Part shown: one piece after another, positions 8,336-15,603 of the stretch
Numbering within the stretch: position 1 is the first letter of the stretch
Layout: every line of letters begins with the position of its first letter
Origin: LMUY01 sp965198895
GTDB lineage: Bacteria; Pseudomonadota; Alphaproteobacteria; Acetobacterales; Acetobacteraceae
Reading direction: 5' to 3'
DNA length: 64,000 nt
NCBI GenBank assembly: GCA_965198895.1
Contig: OZ240676.1
Location: 682,001-746,000, forward strand
Notes under the pieces: model-generated
What the model was told of the DNA's origin: nothing
Seen by the model: only the letters and a program-made list of their open reading frames with translations
The model's database searches: none
Position numbers and translations under genes: made by a program

Positions 8336-8985
8336 TTACATCCTTCCTGCAGCCATGAATTTTTGCCAGCCCACGATTGCCTCCGGCGTGCCCATCACGG
8401 ACGCCAGGTGCTCGATCACCAATTCGATCTCGCGCGCCGTGATGTCGGGCCGCGTCCGCATCGTGTCCACTGCGAATGAAACCACCAAGCGCGCGAGAGG
8501 CTCGTCTATCGAACCTGTAGGTGTCTGCCACTGGGGCCGCCACCCTCGCCAGGATCTCGCGGGCGACAATCAGTGTAGGAGCCTGCCTCGCGGAAATGAA
8601 CGAGCTTCCAGGCGCTCTCCGCGTGTCCAGCCAATGCCGCCTGCATCGCCTCCGCATCGACGAGAGGCACCCGATCCGGGTTCATCCCGATCGGCATACC
8701 CACTTTCGCTGCATGATGCGTATATCGCTTCCATGCGACGGTGATTTCCTCTGGCGTAGTCGCCATCGCCACAGCCCAGAGGACGCTCAGCTTGCCGACC
8801 TCTTCCAAGGCTAGAACGGCCAGCGATGCCGCCGACGGCCACCGTCTATGCGCCAACAAAAGCTCCGCGTCCTCCGTCAACCGCCGCGCGTTGGCGATCG
8901 CACGATTGATGCCGCCCGCCGCCTGCTGTGCTGAAAGTTTGCCCTTGTAGGTCGCCTCCTTCGCCAAGATCGCCGACCCTCCCAA
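8336..8985 (-). pseudogene. AbiV-family abortive infection gene, frameshifted and cut by IS66
   Basis: The N-terminal 135 codons carry the AbiV (HEPN-fold) pattern: a start region with INRAIANARRLTEDAELLL, then SLAVLALEEVGKLSVLWA and KRYTHHAAKVGMP. Near 8540-8575 the matching frame changes: the first frame stops at 8506, while another frame carries on with WQTPTGSIDEPLARLVVSF and REIELVIEHLASVMGTPEA. The second part ends at a TAA supplied by the IS66 inverted repeat. AbiV proteins stop phage protein synthesis in lactococci. This copy should be inactive unless the frameshift is an assembly error, and it has lost its native 3' end in either case. The first part probably starts at a TTG (8985, or 8967 within the same frame). 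Confidence 0.72.
8340..8347. repeat. Right 8-bp target duplication of the IS66 element
   Basis: ATCCTTCC, identical to 5358-5365 across the element. Confidence 0.93.
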
Positions 8986-9240
8986 GGGGAATTCGCCTCA
9001 AACACGCGCTGGCGAGGTTTGCCGCCGTCCCATACTTGCACCCTACCCGACCGGAAACGGCCGCCACGGAGAGTTTGCGACGGTTGTTTCGAATCCGGTA
9101 TCGTCCACCGGCAACACTCCAGGCAGAAATGGCGCTGACAGTAGCATGGAAAACGGGCCTGTCACCTCTGTCCGATTGAGAGACGCTGTCGAGGAGGAAT
9201 CCTTCCAAGGAGGGATCCCTCCCGGTAGCCCCGGAGTCAA

Positions 9241-9274
9241 AAAAGGCGGCCCCAAGTACCAGGGGCCGCCTTTT
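9241..9274. terminator. Strong bidirectional hairpin terminator
   Basis: AAAAGGCGGCCCC (9241-9253) and GGGGCCGCCTTTT (9262-9274) form a perfect 13-bp stem with an 8-base loop and A/T runs on both sides. It sits at the stop of a small leftward gene (9459 to 9274). Confidence 0.85.
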
Positions 9275-9459
9275 CATTTGTCGCCGACGTCCGCCAGCCG
9301 CAACGCCGCAATGTGCGCCGCCGTCCGCGCCGCCGCCGTTGCCATCATCGCCCGCCGACGATCTCGTTCGATATCCGTGATCGTCGGCTCCCGACGCACC
9401 AAGCGAGGTGGACACGGCGACAAGACGGATTCAACTGTGGGTGGGCTGCGGTCGTTCAT
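9274..9459 (-). CDS. Small hypothetical protein
   Basis: A 61-residue frame beginning MNDRSPPTVESV and ending in a helical, alanine/arginine-rich segment (DIERDRRRAMMATAAARTAA). I do not recognise a family. In its favour, the stop coincides with a strong terminator hairpin and the C-terminal half has the amphipathic character of a real helix. Against it, there is no convincing ribosome binding site, and an earlier in-frame ATG (9483) exists. Confidence 0.35.
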   Translation of the reverse strand: MNDRSPPTVESVLSPCPPRLVRREPTITDIERDRRRAMMATAAARTAAHIAALRLADVGDK

Positions 9460-9589
9460 GGCGGCGATCTGGCGCGCGGGCATCGACGGCCTGAGGTCGA
9501 ACTGTGGAGAGCGGCAGGCACAATGCTCCCAGACCCGGGACGGCCCACCTCTCGGGCCGTTACGGCGAGCCGTGACGGTTTTGGGTCTA

Positions 9590-10010
9590 CCGGGTGATGC
9601 TCACCTTCCAGCGGACAAGCGGTCGCCATTTGTCCGGTCGACGCGATTCTCGTGGCCGTCGATCAGAATCGACTCTTCGATGTGGATCCGCTGGACGAAC
9701 ATCTCGAAGGTGGTGAGGAATCCTTCGAGCGGTCCCCCTTCGTCCAACGGCCTTTCCGCAACCAGCACGGCCTCTAGCTGAATCGAGCATTCCAGCACCC
9801 GCGGCGGTTCGATCGTCTCCGACTTGACCTCAGTGAGGCCCGCGACCTCGAACTTGCTCTTTTCGTAGCGGAAGCCATGGGCCAGCTTGTCCGGTGGGAC
9901 GGCGATGGTCCCCGTGGTCTTTGCCAAACGATCGACCGCGGACACCAAGTCAACCGAGGGAAAATTGATCACCATTTGCTTCGTGCGCCGCAGGTTCTCC
10001 ACGGTCTTTG
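9590..10010 (-). pseudogene. Flavin reductase-like gene fragment
   Basis: The leftward frame from a GTG at 10002 reads as the middle and end of an FMN-binding split-barrel flavin reductase: QMVINFPSVDLVSAVDRLA, then PPDKLAHGFRYEKSKFEVAG, VKSETIEPPRVLECSIQLEA and a final VQRIHIEESIL. The N-terminal 60 or so residues of the family (the FMN-binding start) are absent. Near 9645 the family match shifts to another frame (PDKWRPLVRWK). So the gene is truncated at the 5' end and frameshifted at the 3' end. Its 5' break joins a fragment of an unrelated ParB-like gene. Confidence 0.6.
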
Positions 10011-10012
10011 AA

Positions 10013-10087
10013 TTCCGCAGCGTTCACCCCCCTCATGAGGTGTTCCCGGAGAATGTAGGCTAGGTCGCCCTTGCCGGAACGGTCCGA
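10013..10087 (-). pseudogene. Fragment of a ParB-like gene
   Basis: A short leftward stretch encodes GKGDLAYILREHLMRGVNAA, close to GKGDPAYVLRERLMRGVDAA in the C-terminal part of the intact ParB-like gene at 41711-42625. Only about 25 codons remain, fused to the flavin reductase fragment to its left and overlapping an unrelated rightward fragment. It shows that a relative of the 41.7 kb gene once lay here. Confidence 0.5.
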
Positions 10088-10109
10088 CCTTAGTGAGTTC
10101 CTCGCCGCG

Positions 10110-10298
10110 AATCCGCGGATGGCGCGGCTGGTCGCCGACATCTTCAACCTGACCTACACGCGGGTGCGACGGATGGTGCATGAGCATGTCGGCGCCGTCG
10201 AGGCCGTAGCGATCACGCTGCTGGAGCGGGGAGTGCTCGACGGGCCGGAAGTGGAGGCCATCGTGCGTGAGCACTCGCCGCCGAAGCAGGGCAAGCCT
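10110..10298 (+). pseudogene. C-terminal fragment of an FtsH/M41-like AAA protease
   Basis: The rightward frame encodes RMARLVADIFNLTYTRVRRM, then HVGAVEAVAITLLERGVLDG and EVEAIVREH. This is the pattern of the last helices of FtsH-type peptidase-M41 proteins, which typically read LLERETLDGxEL. The rest of the protease is missing upstream. The frame then runs on, out of register, through the following small gene, so the natural stop has been lost. A piece of the ATPase domain of a similar gene occurs at 30039-30195 in front of a paralogue of the same small gene. Confidence 0.5.
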
Positions 10299-10317
10299 AC
10301 GTGTGGCGAGAGCAACA

Positions 10318-10548
10318 ATGAGTGCATCGGTATCGGCGTGCCGAGACGTTCTCCAGGAAGGCCAGCGGGTCGGATGGTTCCTCAGCCTCAGGGACCGGGA
10401 CGGGACGCTGTACGCCGTTGTCGCCGGATCGGTGGGAGCGATGTGCCAGGTCGAAGACGGCACCCTGATGATGTTACCCGGCGGTCGTATGCTCCAAGTG
10501 AGCAGGCCGATGGAGACGGTGCTGGCGTGGTTGGACGGGCGGGCGTGA
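10318..10548 (+). CDS. Small conserved protein, paralogue of 30258
   Basis: A 76-residue protein: QEGQRVGWFLSLRDRDGTLY, then AVVAGSVGAMCQVEDGTLMM and LPGGRMLQVSRPMETVLAWLD (in part). It looks like a compact beta-rich protein with one C-terminal helix. I do not know its function. A diverged paralogue lies at 30258-30490 but is frameshifted. Both copies follow a remnant of an AAA-protease gene, so the ancestral arrangement was probably a two-gene operon. The ATG at 10318 was chosen because the paralogues align from there; longer upstream frames have no support. Confidence 0.6.
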   Translation: MSASVSACRDVLQEGQRVGWFLSLRDRDGTLYAVVAGSVGAMCQVEDGTLMMLPGGRMLQVSRPMETVLAWLDGRA

Positions 10549-10723
10549 GCAGGCGCTGAGTGTATGCAGAACCGCTCGACCCCGCCTAGTCCTGCCAGAC
10601 ATAGGCTCGCGGGGATTCGACCGTGAACAATTGTCGAACATTTTCCTTGCGTAACCCGATCATGGCTGACAGCCTTTTGTATCGCTGGCTCGCCGAGTCG
10701 GCCGAAAGAACGAGCCGCACCGC

Positions 10724-12532
10724 ATGTGGTCAGACGTCGAGACCCGCCAGGACTTCCTCAACTACTCCGAACTTGCCGAAGTCGTCGCTGATCTGCTGAG
10801 CGACCCCAAGATGCTCCCGCTATCCGTCGGCGTCTCCGGCGGTTGGGGAACGGGCAAGTCTTCGATGCTGAACCTGATAGAAGCCAAGCTCCCCGAGGAC
10901 ACGCCGGACCGCAAGTTCGTCGTCGTCCGTTTCGACGCCTGGCTCTACCAGGGCTACGACGACGCGCGAGCGGCTCTCATGGAGGCTATCGCGAGACGCC
11001 TGGTCGAAGAAGCAAAGCACAAGGACAGGACGCTCTTCGAGAAAACGACAGGCTTGTTGAAGCGCGTCGACAAGATGCGCCTCCTAGGGTTGATGGGGGA
11101 GGCCACCGCCGCGTTTGCGGGGTTCCCCGCCTTCGGGTTCATCTCCAAGGCGGCCATCGCGGCCAGTCGCATCGCCCAGGGCGAGAGGGATCCGGATGAA
11201 GTCAGGGATCTCAAGGAGGCCGGAGAGGAAGCGAAGAAGGCGAGCGACGGCCTGTTCAAGCCGGAGGAGAGCATCACTCCGCCGCAGGAAATCGACGCGT
11301 TCCGCGCCGAATTCGGCAAGGTGCTTGGGGAAATGAAGGCCACTTTGATCGTCTTCATCGACAATCTCGACCGTTGCCTGCCCCCGCAGACCATCCACAC
11401 GTTGGAAGCGTTGCGGCTCTTCTTGTTCATGAACAACACGGCGTTCTGCGTGGCAGCCGACGAGGACATGATCCGGCATTCGGTGTCCAAGCACTTCAGT
11501 TCGGCGACCATGGATCATTTGGTCACCGACTACCTGGACAAGCTGATTCAGATCCCCGTTCGCGTGCCGCGCCTGGGCGTGCAGGAAATCCGAAGCTACT
11601 TGTTTCTGCTATTCGCCAGCGCCAGCGCAGGCGTCGACGAGGAGCAGGTCGCCAAGCTCAGGGAGACGCTCGGCGCCAACTTGCGACAGGCTTGGTCGGA
11701 TGAGCCTCTGTCAGTCAGGAAGGCACTGGAGGCGCTCTCGGCGACGCCATCGCAGGAACTTGCCGCCGCATTCGACATGGCCGACCGCATGGCCCCGCTG
11801 CTGGCGAATTCGTCGGCCATCAACGGCAATCCCAGAATCATCAAGCGTCTTTTGAACACCGTTCGCATTCGGGCGAAGATAGCGAAGCTCCGCCGCGTGC
11901 CGGTGGAGGAGACCCTCATTGCCAAGCTGGCGTTGTTTGAACGTTGCATGGGAGAAGGAGCAGCCGTCCATCTTTACTCCGTGATCCAGACTGCGGTCGA
12001 TGGTAGGCCCGATCTGTTCGAGAAGCTCCAAAACGCCAGCACGCCGGAAGCTTTCGCCGCTCTGTGTCCCTTGCCGTGGCAGGACAAAGAACGCGTGCGG
12101 TTCCTCCAAGAGTGGATTGGGCTGGAGCCGTCGTTGGCCGGGCATGATCTCAGGCCGATGCTCCATCTGAGCAGGGACACGGTGGCATTGGTCGGCCGTC
12201 GCCGCGGACTTTCCGACGCAGCGGCTGAAGCTCTGCAAGTGTTGGGGGCGGCTCAGAGGAGCAGTTCCATAGCGGGGATTGAGGCGGTGAAAAAGCTCCC
12301 GGTCGAGGAAGCAAGAGATGTCATGGACGCTCTCGTCTCCGACATGCGACGTCACACCGATTGGAGCACGCGTCCGGAGAAATGGCCGGGTGCGCAGCTT
12401 CTGGCCCAGCAGGTGCCCTCCTGCGCACCTATCCTTCGGGCCTTCGCAGTCCAGGCTTCCGGCGAGAAACTCCATCCCTGGCTGAATGCCCTACTCGCAC
12501 CGGGTGCGGCGCTCGCAGGTGGTAGCCGCTAA
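10724..12532 (+). CDS. qatA: QatA, KAP-family P-loop ATPase of the Qat antiphage system
   Basis: A 602-residue KAP NTPase. The Walker A motif GGWGTGKSS is at 39-47, the KAP-typical FDAWLYQ at about 70-76 and the Walker B FIDNLDRC at 211-218. A hydrophobic segment between them (about 121-151, rich in Ala, Gly and Phe) sits where KAP proteins carry membrane helices, so membrane attachment is possible. The identity as QatA comes from its family and from being first in a gene order of KAP ATPase, unknown protein, QueC-like and TatD-like genes, which defines the Qat defence system. The stop overlaps the start of qatB (TAATG), so the two are coupled. The ATPase may sense infection or drive the complex; its precise role is not established. 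Confidence 0.93.
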   Translation: MWSDVETRQDFLNYSELAEVVADLLSDPKMLPLSVGVSGGWGTGKSSMLNLIEAKLPEDTPDRKFVVVRFDAWLYQGYDDARAALMEAIARRLVEEAKHKDRTLFEKTTGLLKRVDKMRLLGLMGEATAAFAGFPAFGFISKAAIAASRIAQGERDPDEVRDLKEAGEEAKKASDGLFKPEESITPPQEIDAFRAEFGKVLGEMKATLIVFIDNLDRCLPPQTIHTLEALRLFLFMNNTAFCVAADEDMIRHSVSKHFSSATMDHLVTDYLDKLIQIPVRVPRLGVQEIRSYLFLLFASASAGVDEEQVAKLRETLGANLRQAWSDEPLSVRKALEALSATPSQELAAAFDMADRMAPLLANSSAINGNPRIIKRLLNTVRIRAKIAKLRRVPVEETLIAKLALFERCMGEGAAVHLYSVIQTAVDGRPDLFEKLQNASTPEAFAALCPLPWQDKERVRFLQEWIGLEPSLAGHDLRPMLHLSRDTVALVGRRRGLSDAAAEALQVLGAAQRSSSIAGIEAVKKLPVEEARDVMDALVSDMRRHTDWSTRPEKWPGAQLLAQQVPSCAPILRAFAVQASGEKLHPWLNALLAPGAALAGGSR

Positions 12533-13308
12533 TGGGCACGTCCGCACCCCACCCCGGCTCGGGGCCGCCGCAGCCACTCGTGCCCGACTGGGCGGATGCC
12601 GGTGGCCCGGATCCATTGCCGCAGCCCCAAACGGCGCGGTTCCAGGCATTCAGGGGACAACTCGGGCGGTTCGTCAGAACTGGATCCGGCGATCACCTCA
12701 ACGCTGCACTAAAGCATTTCGCCCAGACGTCTCTCGGCGGCTCGACGGCCGGAGCCAGAAGGTTCGGCGCGATGGCCCGAGCCGGTTCGGCCATGTTCGG
12801 GGCGTTCGGCGCGGGAGGCGGCGGCCTTTCGCAAGCGCTTGAACGCGCTGGCGTCGATCTGGCCGCTTTGCGTGGCGCTCCGCTCCAAACGGTCATCGAC
12901 GCCATCGTTCATGCTTTCACTCCGCAAAACGGCGACGCCGACAAGATCGAGGCGGCGTTGCGCGAGGCCCTCGAAGAAGCCCTCGACGGCAAAGCGGGGT
13001 TCGACGTCGAAAATTTCCAAGGGTTCGACGAGCAGACCTACGTCGACATGATCACCAACTACATCGAGTCTTGCGTCGTCCAGCAAATCATGACCGAAGG
13101 GAAGGACTCTTTCGACAAGGCGGCGTCGGGGCCGGAGCAAATGGCCCGGGAGAACCAGTTGCGCGACACGGTCTCGACGGTGGTGGAGAGCAGCATGGTG
13201 CCCCTGGTGCAAGCGGGCATCACGAGCATGACCCAGCCCCAACTCGAAAGGCTGCAAATCCAGTGCGTCGCCGCCGTTCTGCGTGTTTGGGAGGGATACG
13301 ATGGTTGA
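12532..13308 (+). CDS. qatB: QatB, Qat system protein of unknown function
   Basis: A 258-residue protein with a proline-rich start, a glycine-rich middle (SAMFGAFGAGGGGLSQALER) and a helical acidic C-terminal half (DKIEAALREALEEALDGK, then EQTYVDMITNYIESCVVQQI). No enzymatic motif is visible. It is assigned by position, between the KAP ATPase and the QueC-like gene, and by the general look of QatB proteins, whose activity is unknown. It overlaps qatA by 1 bp and qatC by 8 bp, so the four proteins are probably made in fixed ratio and may form one complex. Confidence 0.88.
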   Translation: MGTSAPHPGSGPPQPLVPDWADAGGPDPLPQPQTARFQAFRGQLGRFVRTGSGDHLNAALKHFAQTSLGGSTAGARRFGAMARAGSAMFGAFGAGGGGLSQALERAGVDLAALRGAPLQTVIDAIVHAFTPQNGDADKIEAALREALEEALDGKAGFDVENFQGFDEQTYVDMITNYIESCVVQQIMTEGKDSFDKAASGPEQMARENQLRDTVSTVVESSMVPLVQAGITSMTQPQLERLQIQCVAAVLRVWEGYDG

Positions 13309-14608
13309 TGTGTTCTGCTACGGAGCGGTTCCGCCGACGGTGGCCAATGTTGCCACTGTCCGTGTCGCCATGTTCGACGCTCCCAAAATGTCGGGCGATG
13401 CCAGGATAGGTGGCCCGGTGATAAACGCCGTGCGGCGTCTCGGGGTAAAGCCCAGCGTGCGGTCGTTTGACCTACTGAGCGTGGCCATGGCGGTCACGGC
13501 AGCCGACACCTTCGTATCGCGGGAAAAGTCGTCGGACGTCGCCTGGGGACGGGTCTTGAACGTCAGCGTCCCTTTGGCCGAGCCAGCCGCCTTTGCCCAG
13601 GTAACCTCAACGCTGGAGGCTGCTCTCGGATTCCTAACCGGTGATCAGTGGAAGGTGGAGTTCCGCTCTGGAGGTCGACTGCCGCCGGAACCGCAAATGC
13701 GGGGAGACGTGCTGGACCTGAGAAGGGCCGATTCGGTCTGTCTTTTTTCAGGTGGTCTCGACAGTGCCATCGGCGTCATCGACATGGCGGCGGCCGGTAA
13801 GTCTCCGGTGCTGGTGAGCCACTCCTATCCGAGCGACAAAGCTCGCCAGGAGGAAATCCAGAATGCGATCCTGAGCGGACTGCCTCGCTTCTCGTGCGTC
13901 GCGCATCCACGCTGGAAGAAGTCCTCTTCCGACACCACCATGAGGGGCCGCAGCTTCGACTTTCTGGCCATGGCCGCGCTGACTGCATCGGCGGTTCAAG
14001 TGGCAACCAAACTCGAACGTATTCCGCTCATCGTCCCGGAGAACGGCTTCATCGCCATTAATGCGCCGCTGAGCATTCGCCGGGTAGGGTCGCTCAGCAC
14101 ACGCACCACTCACCCGCATTATCTCGCTCTCATGCAGCAGATCTTCGATGGGCTTCAACTCGGAGTGGACATCGACAATCCGTACGGTCACAGCACCAAG
14201 GGAGAGATGCTCCGCAACTGCAGCGATCCCGTCGCCCTGGCAAAAGTGGCGGCAAGAACGGTTTCCTGCGGTAAGTGGAAGCGAAGCCACAAGCAGTGCG
14301 GCCGATGCGTGCCTTGCCTGATCAGGCGCCTGTCTTTCCACTCGGCGGGCATGCCGGACCCGACCACTCCTCCCTATCGTAACCCGGTATTGCTGACCGC
14401 TTTGAACGATGAGGCACAGCGGGCCGATATTCTCGCCCTGTCGGGCGGCGTCGCTTGGCTGGAGGAACCGCGTAAGCTGGCCAGCCGCGTTGGCGCGTCT
14501 GGACCACTGCCTCCTGACCCTGGTGAACGGGCGGCGTTGCAGTCGGTGGTGGAACGTGGCCTGATCGAAGCCAGGGACTTCTTCCTGGCGAACAGCATTC
14601 CAGTTTGA
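13301..14608 (+). CDS. qatC: QatC, QueC-like 7-deazaguanine-synthase-family protein of Qat
   Basis: About 435 residues. A PP-loop ATPase motif LFSGGLDSAIG and a C-terminal cysteine cluster CGKWKRSHKQCGRCVPC match the QueC family, which makes 7-cyano-7-deazaguanine with a structural zinc. It has a long extra N-terminal domain (about 150 residues) absent from housekeeping QueC. In Qat systems this protein is required for defence and presumably modifies a protein or nucleic acid, but the reaction is inferred from homology. The ATG at 13301 is preferred over one 18 bp earlier because GGGAGG lies 6 bp before it. No other queuosine genes are nearby, which argues for a dedicated defence role. Confidence 0.93.
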   Translation: MVDVFCYGAVPPTVANVATVRVAMFDAPKMSGDARIGGPVINAVRRLGVKPSVRSFDLLSVAMAVTAADTFVSREKSSDVAWGRVLNVSVPLAEPAAFAQVTSTLEAALGFLTGDQWKVEFRSGGRLPPEPQMRGDVLDLRRADSVCLFSGGLDSAIGVIDMAAAGKSPVLVSHSYPSDKARQEEIQNAILSGLPRFSCVAHPRWKKSSSDTTMRGRSFDFLAMAALTASAVQVATKLERIPLIVPENGFIAINAPLSIRRVGSLSTRTTHPHYLALMQQIFDGLQLGVDIDNPYGHSTKGEMLRNCSDPVALAKVAARTVSCGKWKRSHKQCGRCVPCLIRRLSFHSAGMPDPTTPPYRNPVLLTALNDEAQRADILALSGGVAWLEEPRKLASRVGASGPLPPDPGERAALQSVVERGLIEARDFFLANSIPV

Positions 14609-15372
14609 TCGACTTTCACTGCCATCTTGACCTTTACCCATCGCCGCAGGAGACAGCCGCTACTTGTGGAGCGGGTGGCGCATTCGTGCTGTCCGTCACC
14701 ACGACCCCCAAGGCATGGCGTGGAACCCTGGCCTTGAGCCAAGGGCACGCGCGCATACGGACCGCCCTCGGTCTTCATCCTCAGGTGGCCCACGAACGCC
14801 ATCGCGAACTTGCGCTGTTCGAGGGCCTACTGCCCGAGACGAAATACGTCGGGGAGATCGGCCTCGACGGGTCGGCTGATTACCGGCAGCACGCGGCAAT
14901 CCAAAGCAAGTGCTTCGACCACGTGCTCAAGGCATCCGCCAAGGCGGGAGGACGCATCCTGACCATTCACAGCCGGGGGGCCGCAGACGAAGTCATGGAC
15001 GGTTTGTCGCGCCATCCGAATGCGGGCACCCCGGTTCTGCATTGGTTCAGTGGGACGAAGACGCAGCTTCGGCGGGCTACGGACATGGGATGCTGGTTTT
15101 CGGTCGGACCCGCGATGGTGCAAGGACGCAAGGGCGCCGAATTGTTGGCTGCGATGCCGCCGGACCGCGTTCTGACTGAGACCGACGGTCCGTTCGCTAC
15201 CCGCGCGGGTCGTGCCCTCCAGCCTGCTGAAGTCGGCGATGCCGTCCTCGCTTGTGGCGCAGCCTGGAAGACGGACGCTCGGGAGGCGTCTTCCCGCATC
15301 ACCGCAAACTTCCGCCGAATGGTCACGACGCTGGGTCATGCGACAGAACCGCCTGAGCCAGTGATCCGCTAG
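14605..15372 (+). CDS. qatD: QatD, TatD-like metal-dependent hydrolase of Qat
   Basis: A 255-residue TatD-family protein with the metal ligands in order: HCH (H5, H7), E84 in GEIGLDG, H122 in TIHSRG, H146 in LHWFSG and D194 in TETDGPF. TatD enzymes are TIM-barrel nucleases or hydrolases, so QatD may be the effector or a processing nuclease of the Qat complex. Translation starts at a TTG that overlaps the qatC stop (TTGA, 4 bp). All the expected ligands are present, so it should be active. It closes the operon; the next gene starts 231 bp later. Confidence 0.93.
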   Translation: MIDFHCHLDLYPSPQETAATCGAGGAFVLSVTTTPKAWRGTLALSQGHARIRTALGLHPQVAHERHRELALFEGLLPETKYVGEIGLDGSADYRQHAAIQSKCFDHVLKASAKAGGRILTIHSRGAADEVMDGLSRHPNAGTPVLHWFSGTKTQLRRATDMGCWFSVGPAMVQGRKGAELLAAMPPDRVLTETDGPFATRAGRALQPAEVGDAVLACGAAWKTDAREASSRITANFRRMVTTLGHATEPPEPVIR

Positions 15373-15603
15373 CTCGACCCAAGGCTTTTCGTCTCCACGC
15401 TCGTATACCTTTAATCACGTAAATGTGATGAAAGTGCGCGACTGCGATAAATCGAAGTTGGGGATTCGCTCGACTCCCGGTTTTCGCTTCGCGGTCCACG
15501 GCGCCTGACATACCCTAGACTTACCTACCATGAATCCCAGAACCGGTCCCAGACCGGCTTAGATACCCGTGGCCCGCTCCCGGCCACCCATCAAGGAACG
15601 TCC

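Larger units (their letters stand above)
5366..8339 (-). mobile_element. Complete IS66-family insertion sequence (2974 bp)
   Basis: The ends are defined by inverted repeats beginning GTAAGCGGTGCG: GTAAGCGGTGCGGAGCTGAC on the left and, reverse-complemented, GTAAGCGGTGCGTCGGCGAC on the right. GTAAGCG is the IS66-family terminal signature. A perfect 8-bp direct repeat ATCCTTCC flanks it, so the insertion looks recent and unrearranged. It carries tnpA, tnpB and tnpC reading leftward, plus a 103-codon gene of opposite orientation at the left end. It inserted into the 3' end of an AbiV-like gene, and the right inverted repeat provides that gene's present stop codon. Confidence 0.95.
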
